Below are positions 33,092-43,316 of a stretch of 64,000 nt of DNA, in pieces. The DNA is from Nonomuraea antri (GTDB lineage Bacteria > Actinomycetota > Actinomycetes > Streptosporangiales > Streptosporangiaceae). The stretch spans positions 1-64,000 of the forward strand of contig NZ_JABCPZ010000031.1 in the NCBI RefSeq assembly GCF_013283785.1, given 5' to 3'. Every line of letters starts with the position of its first letter. Position 1 is the first letter of the stretch. The translations under genes were made by a program, and so were the position numbers. The notes below the pieces were generated by a model. That model did not search any database, was not told the DNA's origin, and saw only the letters and a list, made by a program, of their open reading frames with translations.

Positions 33092-34279
33092 TCAGCCGCC
33101 CGCCACCAGGTCGGCGAAGGCCCGGCCGGCCACCTCGGAGGTGAACAGCCGCTCCAGCCGCGCCCTGGCCAGCCGCCGGCGGAAGGCCCCGGCCAGCCGG
33201 TCGTCGCCGGCCTCGTGCGTCATCTCGGTCAGCCAGCGGCAGAACTCCTGGTAGTTCCACACCCGCTGGAGACACGTGTCGGAGTACGCGTCGAGCTGCT
33301 TGTCGTCCCCGTCGCGCACGGCCGCGCGCAACGCGTGGGCCAGGACGTTCGCGTCGCCGATGGCCAGGTTCATGCCCTTGCCGCCCATCGGCGTGACGAT
33401 GTGCGCGGAGTCGCCGACCAGGAAGAGCCTGCCGTGACGCATCGGCTCGGCGACGAAGCTGCGCATCTCCACCACGGACTTCTCGCCGATCGGCCCGGTG
33501 GGCAGCCCCTGGTCGCCGAGCCGTAACCGGAGCTGGTCCCAGATCCGCTCGTCGGCCCAGTCGCCGGGCACGTCGGCGGGCGCGCATTCGAGGTAGAAGC
33601 GGCTGGCGCGCGGGCCACGGGGGAAGTGCGCGGCGAAGCCGTGCGAGGTGATCGCGAACAGCGGGTGGCGCGGCGGCGGCGCCTCGGCCAGCACGGTCAG
33701 CCAGCCGATGCCGTGGTCGTAGGCGTAAGTGGTCAGCTCCCCTTCGGGGATGACGGCCCGGCTGACCCCGTGCTGGCCGTCGCACCCGGCCACGTAGTCG
33801 CAGACGATCTCGTGCTGGACGCCGTCCGCGTCACGGTAGGCGACCGTGGGCCGGGGGCCTTCGAGGTCGCGCGGGCGCACCTCGGCCGCCTCGAAACGCA
33901 GGTCGCCGCCGCCGTCGAGCAGGGCCTTCATGAGACGGCCGACGAGCAACTGCTGCGGGACGATCACGCCGGCCCGGCCGCCGGACAGCGTGGGGATGTC
34001 GAGGAAGCGCGGTTCCCCGTCGACGCGGATCTCCAGCGTGCTGTCCCTGGGCATGCCGGACAGCACGGCGTCGGCCAGGCCCCACTCGTCGAAGATGCGG
34101 GTGCCGTCGTAGTCGAGCACGCCGGCCCGCTGCCGTTGCTCGACGTAGGACCGGCTCTGCCGTTCCAGCACCACGCACGCGACGCCGGCCCGCATCAGCA
34201 GATTGGCCAGGGTCAGGCCGGCCGGCCCGGCCCCGATGACGACGACCTGCGTGCTCTCACGACTGCTCGGCTGCGCCAT
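33092..34279 (-). CDS. pobA: 4-hydroxybenzoate 3-monooxygenase
   Basis: 395 residues from ATG 34279, with AAGGAG upstream, matching the usual 394. The open frame extends further, but only this start has a ribosome site. Family A flavoprotein hydroxylase: FAD motif VIGAGPAGLTLANLL (about 14-28), QRQRAGVLDYDGTRIFDEWGL as in PobA, the DG motif YVAGCDGQHGVSR (about 160) and the GD motif LVGDSAHIVTPMGGKGMNLA (about 285). It converts 4-hydroxybenzoate to protocatechuate with NAD(P)H and O2, feeding the beta-ketoadipate pathway. No pcaHG or PobR gene is in the window. Its 3' end lies 10 bases from the lyase-like gene. Confidence 0.88.
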   Translation of the reverse strand: MAQPSSRESTQVVVIGAGPAGLTLANLLMRAGVACVVLERQSRSYVEQRQRAGVLDYDGTRIFDEWGLADAVLSGMPRDSTLEIRVDGEPRFLDIPTLSGGRAGVIVPQQLLVGRLMKALLDGGGDLRFEAAEVRPRDLEGPRPTVAYRDADGVQHEIVCDYVAGCDGQHGVSRAVIPEGELTTYAYDHGIGWLTVLAEAPPPRHPLFAITSHGFAAHFPRGPRASRFYLECAPADVPGDWADERIWDQLRLRLGDQGLPTGPIGEKSVVEMRSFVAEPMRHGRLFLVGDSAHIVTPMGGKGMNLAIGDANVLAHALRAAVRDGDDKQLDAYSDTCLQRVWNYQEFCRWLTEMTHEAGDDRLAGAFRRRLARARLERLFTSEVAGRAFADLVAGG

Positions 34280-34402
34280 GTCGCTCCTTCTGCGAACACT
34301 CCGGACAACTGGACGAGGCGAACACACCGGACACCTGGGATGCGGCGAACACCCCGATGACACGAACCCTAGACAGCTCGCCGCGATCGCGACACCCGGT
34401 CG

Positions 34403-37400
34403 TCAGCGAGCATGTCCAGGGCACACCTCCAGCGCCGGGAACTCCTTCAGGTGCCGCCGCCGCTCGCCGTCCGTGAGATCCCGGCCCACCCGGGCGCAGA
34501 CCGCCGCCGCGACCTGCGGCCCGGCGAGCGGATGCGCGAACAGCGCGCCGAGCCGGTCGATGCTGTACAGCCTGCTCCCGTCCGGGCTGAACGCCACGGA
34601 CGAGATCCCGCCCATGTGGTCGGCGGTGAGCGTGCCCAGGCTCAGGCCGGTGTCCGGCTCCCACAGCCGCACCCGGTGGTCGAGCCCGGCCGTGGCCAGC
34701 ACGGTCCCGTCCGGCGAGTACGCCAGCGCGGTGACGGCGTCGTCGTGGGCGTTCAGCACGTGACCGGTCGGGGCCAGGTCGGAGGTGGCGCGGAAGCGCA
34801 CCTGTCCATGCTGCGGGTCGCTCACGGCCAGCACCCGGCCGGCCGGATGGAAGGCGGTGAAGGGGCCGGGCGGGGCGTTCCTGCTCTGCGTGGGCTCCTC
34901 GACCCGGCCGGTACGCAGGTCCACCACCTTGGTGAAACCGGCGAAGGCCCACAGGCGGCGTGCGCCGGGGTCGAAGGCCAGGATCGCGCCGCCGACCTCG
35001 TCCAACGTCTTGACGCGGCGCTGGGCGGGCACGTCCCACAGCCACGTCCGCGAGGTGGTGAACGCGGAGACCGCGAGCGTGCGGCCGTCGGCGCTCAGGG
35101 CCAGCCCCCACGACCAGACCGGCTCGCCGCGCAGCTCACCCGCGGGGACCGAGCCGAGCAGGCGGCCGGCGGCCGTGTCCCAGAGCGCCACCGACGGCGG
35201 GTCGGCGACCACCACGGCCAGCACCCGTCCGTCGGCGTTGAGCGCGGTCACCGGCAGGCTCTCGACGCCCGGCGCGGTCGCCGTCATGCGCACGCCGGGA
35301 AGCGGGGCGCGCCGCGCCACGTCCACGACGTTCAGCTCCCAGGACTCGCCGCCGCCGCGCCAGGCCACCGCGAGCCGGCCGTCGTCCGACATCGGCCCGG
35401 CCGCGGCGGCGCCGGGCATGGCGAGCGGGGGGTGGGTGAAGCGTGAGACGTCGAGCGTCAGCACGGCCGACTGGTCGGTCAGCACGCGCAGCGTGCGATC
35501 GCCCGCGCCGAACGCCAGCGACCCGCTCTGCCCGCGCACCCGGTACCGCATCACCTCCGCGCCTTCGGCCGTGGTCCACAACCTGACCAGCCCGGACGAC
35601 GTGAGCCCCGCCACGAACCTGCCGTCACCGCTGAAGCGCACCTCGGCCAGCCCCGGCGTGGACGCGACCCGGCTGACGGTCTTGCCGGTGCCGACGTCCG
35701 TGACGGACATCGACGAGCCGTCCGTGGCGGCCAGCAGGCGCCCGGCCGGGCTGAAGTCGGCCGCGTGGACACCCGACTCCGGGTGGTACCGGTGCTCCTT
35801 GCCCGGCAGCGGCCGGGTCTTCCCGGAACGGACGTCCACCAGCCGCAGGCCCTGCTCGGCCGAGAGCACGGCCACCGCCAGCCGGCCGTCGGCGGAGACG
35901 ACCGCGGGCGGCAGGACGACCATCTTGCCGCGTTCGCGGTGGAACAGCCGGGTCCGGGTGCGCACGTCCCAGAACTCGACGCCGTCCCTGTCGATGGCCA
36001 GCACGCTGCCGTCGCGGCTGAAGCGCAGGTCCTCCGCGATGGTCACGCCCGCCCCCGACGGGCCGAAGGCCGGGCCCACCTGCTCGCCCGAGCCGATGTC
36101 CCACAGGCGCACGCCCGCCTCGTTGCCGATGACCAGCGTGCGGCCGTCCGGCGTGACCGTGACCTCCTGCTTGGGCAGGCGGTCGGCGGCGAGCGTGGTG
36201 TGCCGCCCGGTCTCCAGGTCCCACACCCGGACCGCGTGCGGCGGGTTCAGGTCGGTGGCCAGCAGGGTTCTGCCGTCCACCAGGTGGTAGACCGAGGCGT
36301 CGGCGTCGGCGCCCGGCTCGGTGAAGGCCGACAGCTCCCGCTGGCCGAGCGCGGCCGCCAGCCCGGCCCGCACCTCGCGCGACCCGGGGGCCAGCCGGTG
36401 CGCGGCGACCGAGAGCAGCATCGCCACCGCCGGGTCGGCCGCGCGCAGCGCCGCCGCCTCACCTGGCAGGCGGCGGCCCACCGCCTCCCTGAGCTGCCTG
36501 CTGACCGTCTCGCCCTGCTCGGCGATCGTCCGGCGCTGCTGGTCGACGACGAACACCGCGCCCAGCGAGATCAGCAGCAGCACGGCCAGCGCCGCGGTGA
36601 GCGTCCGCCTGCGCCTGGTCCGGGTCCTGCGGTGGGCGATGCAGGCCGCCAGGAAACCGCGTTCGACCGGGGTCAGCGGCAGGCGCTGCCGGCCGTCGGC
36701 CGCCCGTTCGAGCATCCGGTCGAGTGAGGTGCCCTGGTGGAGGTCGGCGGTCTTGGCGCCGTTGTCGCGCCACAGGCGGGCCGCGTTGCTCAGCTCGTGG
36801 TGCAGGCGCAGGCCGTCGCGGTCGGCGTCGACCCACTCGCGCAGCCGGGGCCAGGCGCGTAACAGCGCCGCGTTGGCCAGCATGACCGTGTCGTCCTGGC
36901 GGACGAGCAGCCCGTCGAACGCGGTCAGGACCCGCTCGGCGGTGTCCGGGTCGTCGCCGTGCAGCAGTTCGTCGGCGCCGGCCGGGCGCAGCACGTCGGC
37001 GGCCTGCTGCAGCGGGCTCACCAGGCGCAGCAGCAGGTGCGGCGCGAGCCGCCGGCCCGCCTCGTCCAGCCCGGCGTACGCCTGCTCGGCCAGGTCGGCG
37101 AGCGCGGGGTCGCCTTCGGCGTCCCGTGGCCGGACCTCGGCGGCGGCATCGCTGCCCGCCCGAAGCAAGTCCCCGCCGCCCGCGGGGGCCGCCTGGTCGA
37201 GGGACGGGTCATCGGGGGGTGCCTGGTCGAGGGGCGTGCCGGTGCCGCCCAGCAGCCCGCGCAGCAGCGTCTCCGCCGTCGGCCGCGCGGCCGGGTCCTT
37301 GCGCAGCGCGGCGGCCACCAGCGTGCGCAGCGGCTCGGCCAGCACGGACACGTCCGGATCCGCGGTGATCACCTGGTTCATCACGTAACCGAGGTGCTCG

Positions 37401-38035
37401 CCCTCGAACGGGTCGCGCCCGGTGGCCGCGAACAGCACCACCGCGCCCCACCCGTACACGTCGGCCGGCCGCCCGGCCCTGTCGCCGTGCAGCAGCTCCG
37501 GTGCCATGTACCGGGGCGTGCCCGCCACCTGCCGCGACGCGGTCAGCGACATGTCCTCGGTACGGGCGATGCCGAAGTCGATGACCCGCGGCCCGTCCGC
37601 GCCCAGCAGGACGTTCTCCGGCTTCAGATCCCGGTGGACCACGCCCGCCCGGTGGATGGCCAGCAGCGCGGTCGCGATGCCGATCGCCAGCCTGCGCAGG
37701 TCGTCGCCGGTGAAGACGGGCCCGCCGGCGACCGCCTGGCGCAGGCTGGGGCCTTCGACGTACTCGCTGACCAGGTACGGCCTGGCCCCCTCGCCGTCAC
37801 CGTCGCCGCCCACGGCCAGCACCCTGGCGGTGCAGAACGACGCCACCCGGCGCGTCGCGGTGACCTCCTTGTCCAGCCTGCTCATGGTCCCGTGCAGCAC
37901 CTTGACCGCCACCCGGGCGCCCGCCGCGTCGTACGCCTCGTACACCACGCCCTGGCCGCCCGCCCCCAGGCGGCCCGCGAGCCAGTAGTCCGCGATCTGC
38001 CGGGGGTCGCCCGGCAGCAGTGGAACGCGTCCCAT
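34403..38035 (-). CDS. Membrane serine/threonine kinase with WD40 beta-propeller sensor
   Basis: 1210 residues from ATG 38035 with GGGGGT upstream. The kinase domain (about 12-270) is complete: glycine loop GRLGAGGQGVVYEAYD, VAVKVLHG, catalytic HRDLKPENVLL, DFGIARTED and APELLHGD. Residues about 300-475 are a helical region like that of nSTAND-WD40 proteins (LREWVDADRDGLRLHHELSNAARLW). One membrane helix is at about 480-498, after a stop-transfer of arginines. Residues about 550-1200 form two WD40 propellers (for example YSPDGTVLATAGLDHRVRLWEP and FSPDGSRLYSIDRLG). The propellers are therefore probably outside and could sense a ligand or wall state. It is divergent from the PL8 lyase gene. 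Confidence 0.92.
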   Translation of the reverse strand: MGRVPLLPGDPRQIADYWLAGRLGAGGQGVVYEAYDAAGARVAVKVLHGTMSRLDKEVTATRRVASFCTARVLAVGGDGDGEGARPYLVSEYVEGPSLRQAVAGGPVFTGDDLRRLAIGIATALLAIHRAGVVHRDLKPENVLLGADGPRVIDFGIARTEDMSLTASRQVAGTPRYMAPELLHGDRAGRPADVYGWGAVVLFAATGRDPFEGEHLGYVMNQVITADPDVSVLAEPLRTLVAAALRKDPAARPTAETLLRGLLGGTGTPLDQAPPDDPSLDQAAPAGGGDLLRAGSDAAAEVRPRDAEGDPALADLAEQAYAGLDEAGRRLAPHLLLRLVSPLQQAADVLRPAGADELLHGDDPDTAERVLTAFDGLLVRQDDTVMLANAALLRAWPRLREWVDADRDGLRLHHELSNAARLWRDNGAKTADLHQGTSLDRMLERAADGRQRLPLTPVERGFLAACIAHRRTRTRRRRTLTAALAVLLLISLGAVFVVDQQRRTIAEQGETVSRQLREAVGRRLPGEAAALRAADPAVAMLLSVAAHRLAPGSREVRAGLAAALGQRELSAFTEPGADADASVYHLVDGRTLLATDLNPPHAVRVWDLETGRHTTLAADRLPKQEVTVTPDGRTLVIGNEAGVRLWDIGSGEQVGPAFGPSGAGVTIAEDLRFSRDGSVLAIDRDGVEFWDVRTRTRLFHRERGKMVVLPPAVVSADGRLAVAVLSAEQGLRLVDVRSGKTRPLPGKEHRYHPESGVHAADFSPAGRLLAATDGSSMSVTDVGTGKTVSRVASTPGLAEVRFSGDGRFVAGLTSSGLVRLWTTAEGAEVMRYRVRGQSGSLAFGAGDRTLRVLTDQSAVLTLDVSRFTHPPLAMPGAAAAGPMSDDGRLAVAWRGGGESWELNVVDVARRAPLPGVRMTATAPGVESLPVTALNADGRVLAVVVADPPSVALWDTAAGRLLGSVPAGELRGEPVWSWGLALSADGRTLAVSAFTTSRTWLWDVPAQRRVKTLDEVGGAILAFDPGARRLWAFAGFTKVVDLRTGRVEEPTQSRNAPPGPFTAFHPAGRVLAVSDPQHGQVRFRATSDLAPTGHVLNAHDDAVTALAYSPDGTVLATAGLDHRVRLWEPDTGLSLGTLTADHMGGISSVAFSPDGSRLYSIDRLGALFAHPLAGPQVAAAVCARVGRDLTDGERRRHLKEFPALEVCPGHAR

Positions 38036-38099
38036 CGACAACCCCCGTGATCGAGTTCCCTGACGTCTTTGATGCGGGAAAGCGGCGAGCGGTTGGACA

Positions 38100-38111
38100 G
38101 CAAGCGCTTTC
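38100..38111. promoter_or_regulatory. LacI-like operator 1 before the PL8 lyase gene
   Basis: GCAAGCGCTTTC has the palindromic core AAGCGCTT. Its layout (G-N-A-A-N4-T-T-N-C) is the same as the AATCGATT sites at 829-4165 but with a different central tetranucleotide. Confidence 0.6.
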
Positions 38112-38187
38112 TATCCGGCTTTACCGGAGCGCCGCAGTAAGGCGATGGAAAGCGGCAGAAAGATCGGGAAAGCCGTTGACGGCTTCG

Positions 38188-38199
38188 GAAAGCGCTTAC
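38188..38199. promoter_or_regulatory. LacI-like operator 2 before the PL8 lyase gene
   Basis: GAAAGCGCTTAC, core AAGCGCTT, 39 bases before the lyase start and 88 bases from operator 1. Further half-site-like GGAAAGC(C/G)G strings occur at about 38077, 38156 and 38167. Confidence 0.65.
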
Positions 38200-38237
38200 A
38201 TACTCTGCGTGCATCCCCCCACGTTGCAGGAGAGAGC

Positions 38238-40631
38238 ATGCCGTCCATTCGTCCAGGACGCCGGGCCTTCCTCGGCACGCTGGCCGCAGGCGCCGGCGCG
38301 GCGCTGCTCGGCGGCACCCCGGCCGCCGCCGACACGGCCACCCCCGCCACTGCCACCCCCGCCACCAATGCCGCCGCTCCCACGCCCGAGACGTACGCCG
38401 CGCTGCGCGCCAAGGCCGCCGCGCTCATCACCGGAGTCCCCTTCGACCCGGCGGACCCCGCCTTCGCCGCGCCGCTGGCCAGGCTGAACGCCGCCGCCAC
38501 CGAGCTGCGCGCCGGACTGAACACCGCCGCGGGCCGCACCTCGCTCTGGGCCGACCTGCCGCTGACCGGCGTGTCCGGCGACATCGCGAGCAGCTACCAG
38601 CGGCTGCGCACCCTGGCCGTCGCCTGGGCCACGCCCGGCTCGGCCCTGCACGGCGACGACACGCTGACCGCCGACCTACTCGGCGGGCTCGACTTCCTCC
38701 ACGCCCGCGCCTACAACGAGTCCAAGCGCGAGACCGGCAACTGGTGGCACTGGGAGATCGGCGCGCCCCGGGCGCTGATGGACACCTGCGTCCTCATGCA
38801 CGAGGTGATCAGCGATACGCAGCGGGCCGCCTGGATCAGGGCCGTCGACCGGTTCTGCCCCAACCCGGACCGCCGTACCAACCTCGCGAACTTCGCCGAG
38901 ACCGGCGCGAACCGGGCGGACAAGGCGCTGATCGTGGCGCTGCGCGGCGCGGTCGGCGACGAGCCGGCCAAGCTGGCGCTCGCCCGCGACGGCCTGTCCG
39001 ACGTGCGCGACGGCGGCCGGCGCACCCTGTTCGGCTACGTCAGCTCGGGCGACGGCTACTACGCCGACGGCTCGTTCATCCAGCACGACGTGGTGGCCTA
39101 CACCGGCTCGTACGGCGTGGTGCTGCTGCAGTCGGTCAGCGCCGTGCTCGGCCTGCTCGGCGGCTCGCCCTGGCAGGTCACCGACCCGGCCGTGGCCGTC
39201 GTGCTCGACGCGGTCGAACGCACCTACGCGCCGTGGATCCACGACGGCCTGATGATGGACAGCGTGCGCGGCCGGGCGGTGTCACGGCAGTTCAACCGCG
39301 ACTCCGACGCCGGACGCGACACCGTGGACGCCATCCTGCAACTCGCCGCCGGCGCGCCCGAGCCGTACGCCACCCGGTTCCGCTGCCTGGCCAAGGGCTG
39401 GATCGAGCGGGGTGAGTTCCTGGCGAGCGCCGGGATCGCCGCCACCGCCAGGGCCGGCGCCGTGCTCGCCGACGCCCGGCTCACCCCGGTGCCCAGGCCC
39501 ACCGCGCACCACGTGTTCGCGGCCATGGACCGGGTCGTGCACCGCCGTCCGGGCTGGTCGATGGCGCTCAGCCTGTCGTCGAGACGCATCGCCATGTACG
39601 AGTGCGGCAACGGCGAGAACTACCGGGCCTGGTACCAGGGCGACGGCGTCACCTACCTGCACACCGACACCGGGCACTACGCCGACGACTACTGGCCGAC
39701 GGTGAACTCCTACCGGCTGCCTGGCACCACCGTCGACACCAGGCACCGCGACCCGGCGGTCTCGTCCGGCGGCACCGGCACGTTCCGCCCGGCCAACGCC
39801 TGGGCCGGCGGCGTCGCGGCGGGCACGTACGGGCTGGCGAGCCTCGACCTGATGGCGGCGGGCACCACGCTGCGGGCCAGGAAGAGCTGGGTGTTCCTGG
39901 ACGACGCGGTGGTCTGCCTGGGCGCGGGCATCACCAGCGGCGACGGCCGCCCGATCGAGACGGTCGTGGAGAACCGGGGCACCACCGCCGAGCTGACCAC
40001 CGGCCAGGACGGACGCTGGGCGCACCTCGACGGCGTCGGCGGCTACGTCTTCCCGTCCGGTTCGAGCGGGCTGCGCACGCTGCGCGAGCGGCGTGCCGAC
40101 AGCTGGCGGGCGATCAACGACGGCGCCTCGACTGGCGGCGGGAACGGGCAGGTGGCACGCGACTACGTCACGCTCTGGCTGGACCACGGCGCGAACCCGG
40201 CGAACGCGGCCTACGCCTACATCCTGCTGCCGACCGCGAGCCTGGCGCAGACCGAGGCGTTCGACCGGGCCGAGGTGCTGGCCAACACCGCCGAGGTGCA
40301 GGCCGTGCGCGCGCACGGCAGATCGGTCGGCCGGGGCGTCCTGCTCGCGGCCACGTTCTGGGCGGCGGGCGCGGCGGGCGGCGTGACCGCGAGCGCGCCG
40401 TGCGCGGTGCTGGTCAGGCAGGCGGCCGGCCGGATCACGGTGGCGGTCTCCGACCCGGGCCGTACGGTGAGCGGCGTGACCGTCACGCTCGACCACCCGG
40501 CGCACCGCCTGATCGCGGCCGACCCGACGGTCACCGTGGTGCCGGGGGAGCGCCCGGCGATCACGGTGAACCTGGCCGGGTCGCGCGGCCGTACGCACAC
40601 CGCCGAACTGGCGGTCGGCCGCGGCGCCTGA
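38238..40631 (+). CDS. PL8-family polysaccharide lyase (hyaluronate/chondroitin/xanthan lyase type), Tat-exported
   Basis: 797 residues from ATG 38238 with AGGAGA upstream. The N-terminus is Tat-like (RPGRRAFLGTLAAGAGAALL), followed by an Ala/Thr/Pro linker to about 55. The alpha-toroid domain (about 60-390) has the aromatic patch NWWHWEIG near 168, the catalytic Asn225 in TGANR, His283 in DGSFIQHD, Tyr292 in TGSYG and the Arg region VRGRAVSRQFNRDSD. A beta-sandwich C-terminus follows. The enzyme cleaves uronic-acid polysaccharides by beta-elimination outside the cell. Two AAGCGCTT operators upstream point to sugar-controlled expression. Confidence 0.9.
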   Translation: MPSIRPGRRAFLGTLAAGAGAALLGGTPAAADTATPATATPATNAAAPTPETYAALRAKAAALITGVPFDPADPAFAAPLARLNAAATELRAGLNTAAGRTSLWADLPLTGVSGDIASSYQRLRTLAVAWATPGSALHGDDTLTADLLGGLDFLHARAYNESKRETGNWWHWEIGAPRALMDTCVLMHEVISDTQRAAWIRAVDRFCPNPDRRTNLANFAETGANRADKALIVALRGAVGDEPAKLALARDGLSDVRDGGRRTLFGYVSSGDGYYADGSFIQHDVVAYTGSYGVVLLQSVSAVLGLLGGSPWQVTDPAVAVVLDAVERTYAPWIHDGLMMDSVRGRAVSRQFNRDSDAGRDTVDAILQLAAGAPEPYATRFRCLAKGWIERGEFLASAGIAATARAGAVLADARLTPVPRPTAHHVFAAMDRVVHRRPGWSMALSLSSRRIAMYECGNGENYRAWYQGDGVTYLHTDTGHYADDYWPTVNSYRLPGTTVDTRHRDPAVSSGGTGTFRPANAWAGGVAAGTYGLASLDLMAAGTTLRARKSWVFLDDAVVCLGAGITSGDGRPIETVVENRGTTAELTTGQDGRWAHLDGVGGYVFPSGSSGLRTLRERRADSWRAINDGASTGGGNGQVARDYVTLWLDHGANPANAAYAYILLPTASLAQTEAFDRAEVLANTAEVQAVRAHGRSVGRGVLLAATFWAAGAAGGVTASAPCAVLVRQAAGRITVAVSDPGRTVSGVTVTLDHPAHRLIAADPTVTVVPGERPAITVNLAGSRGRTHTAELAVGRGA

Positions 40632-40738
40632 TCAGCGCGGGTTCCGGCGCGGGGCCGATCAGCGCGGGTTCCGGCGCGGGCCCGATCAGCGCGGACTCCG
40701 CCGGGGCGCCTGGTCAGCGCGGGTTCTGATACCCGGTG
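40630..40738. repeat. 27-bp tandem repeat, four units, between the PL8 and glycosylase genes
   Basis: Units start with GATCAGCGCGG at 40630, 40657 and 40684 and GGTCAGCGCGG at 40712. The fourth unit is the end of the minus-strand glycosylase gene, including its stop codon, and the first starts within the PL8 stop. The array links two convergent stop codons. Confidence 0.85.
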
Positions 40739-41601
40739 GCGCGGAACAGGAAGGAGGCCCACGAGCGGTAGGGCCGCCAGGCGTCGGCCAGCTTCCGGTA
40801 GGCGGCCGGCGTGGCGTCGTCGGGCAGCCCGTAGACCTCGCGCAGGATCCCGAACAGGCGCGGCTCGTCGCCGGGGAACGCGTCGGGCGCGCCCGCGCCG
40901 CGGATCAGGATCAGCCCGGCGGAGAACGGCCCCACGCCGGGCAGGGCCCGCAGCTCGGCCAGGGCGTCGTCGGGGTCGAGCGAGCGCAGGTGCTCGGCGG
41001 TGAGCACGCCGTCGAGCGCCGCCTGGGCCAGGCCGCGCACCCACTCCTCCTTCTGCGCGGGCAGGCCGAGCCCGTCGGCGTCGAGCAGTGACACCGGCGG
41101 CGGGAAGGCGGTGTATTCGTGCCCGTCGACGGTGACCCGCGCGCCGTAGCGGTCGGCGATGCGCTGCTTGATGCGGGCCGCGATGTGCATCGACGAGCGC
41201 TGCACGATCACCGCCCAGCACGCCGCCTCCCACGGGCTCCAGAAGCACACCGGACGCAGCCCCGGCCGCAGCCGCTGCACGTCGCCGAGCACCGGATCGG
41301 CCGCGCCGAGCGCGGCGAAGCCGGCGCCGTCGACGTCGAGCGACAGGATGCGCGCCACCTCGCCCCGGATCGCCGGGCCCGCCGGCCGCGTGGTGACGAC
41401 CTCGACCCCGCCCGGCGCGGCGGTCACGCTCACGCCGATCGGCCGCCAGTCGGACTCGGCGCAATAGGCGAAACGCAGCGTGCGCCCGTCGGAGGGCAGC
41501 GCGCTGGTGGCCGGCCAGTCTTCGACGAAACGCAGCATGGCGCCGAAGTCGAACGGCCCCTTCGCGGCCAGCGTGAATGCGTGCGTGCTCATGGCCGTCA
41601 T
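40714..41601 (-). CDS. AlkA-like DNA-3-methyladenine glycosylase (HhH-GPD)
   Basis: 295 residues, with ATG 41601 or ATG 41592 as starts. The N-terminal part (about 1-110) is an AlkA-type wing. The HhH-GPD domain follows (about 115-285), with WEAACWAVIVQRSSMHIAARIKQRI, the helix-hairpin-helix LRALPGVGPFSAGLILIRGAG and a GDEP segment carrying the likely catalytic Asp. It removes alkylated bases from DNA. It lacks the four-Cys iron-sulphur cluster of MutY/Nth. It is isolated and not linked to neighbours by function. Confidence 0.85.
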   Translation of the reverse strand: MTAMSTHAFTLAAKGPFDFGAMLRFVEDWPATSALPSDGRTLRFAYCAESDWRPIGVSVTAAPGGVEVVTTRPAGPAIRGEVARILSLDVDGAGFAALGAADPVLGDVQRLRPGLRPVCFWSPWEAACWAVIVQRSSMHIAARIKQRIADRYGARVTVDGHEYTAFPPPVSLLDADGLGLPAQKEEWVRGLAQAALDGVLTAEHLRSLDPDDALAELRALPGVGPFSAGLILIRGAGAPDAFPGDEPRLFGILREVYGLPDDATPAAYRKLADAWRPYRSWASFLFRATGYQNPR

Positions 41602-41681
41602 GGTAGGAGGCCGGTACGACCGTTCTGGACGCGGAAGGTCACCGGCAGCCGGCAGGAACGCCGACCGGCGACACTGCCGGG

Positions 41682-42149
41682 TCAGTCCGGCGGCGTCGTG
41701 CGGCGGGCCACGCGCAGGCTCGCCAGCAGGGCCAGCGCGCTGAGGAAGTAGAACGGCGCGAGGAAGAACTGCTCACCCATCCCGGCGCTGTCCGCGTGCT
41801 CCAGCGCGCTCATCCCGACCCAGCCGCTGATCACGCCGTACGCGGCCAGCAGCCCGGCCGCCCACCGGGTGGCCGGGCGAGTGTGCCGGTCGGGCAGAGC
41901 GAACACCACCGCGAGCACCAGCACGACCAGCCCGGACGACCCGACGAACTCGAACCACTGCTGGGCGAGCGGCGGATCGAAGTAGCCGTCGGCCACCTGC
42001 ACGCTGCCCACCACGAACGCGTGCTCCCACTCGTCCTCGGCCATGGGCGGGCTGGGGAGCCGGAGGTCGAGCAGCCGGGGGAGCGCGGCCAGGGCCAGCG
42101 CCAGCAACCGCAGTGAGGTGGCTGAGCGCCACCGGTCCCACCGTTCCAT
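41682..42149 (-). CDS. Small membrane protein, unknown function
   Basis: 155 residues from ATG 42149, chosen because GGGAG lies 5 bases before. Four hydrophobic segments lie near residues 12-30, 65-85, 92-112 and 125-145. A hydrophilic loop at about 35-60 contains AEDEWEHAFVVG. No family is recognised. It stands between the DNA glycosylase and an ABC transporter, all on the minus strand. Confidence 0.6.
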   Translation of the reverse strand: MERWDRWRSATSLRLLALALAALPRLLDLRLPSPPMAEDEWEHAFVVGSVQVADGYFDPPLAQQWFEFVGSSGLVVLVLAVVFALPDRHTRPATRWAAGLLAAYGVISGWVGMSALEHADSAGMGEQFFLAPFYFLSALALLASLRVARRTTPPD

Positions 42150-42191
42150 CCGCACTCCCGCCGGCCGATCCGCCCCGATGACCCGTCGAGA

Positions 42192-43312
<1,121 letters not shown>

Positions 43313-43316
<4 letters not shown>

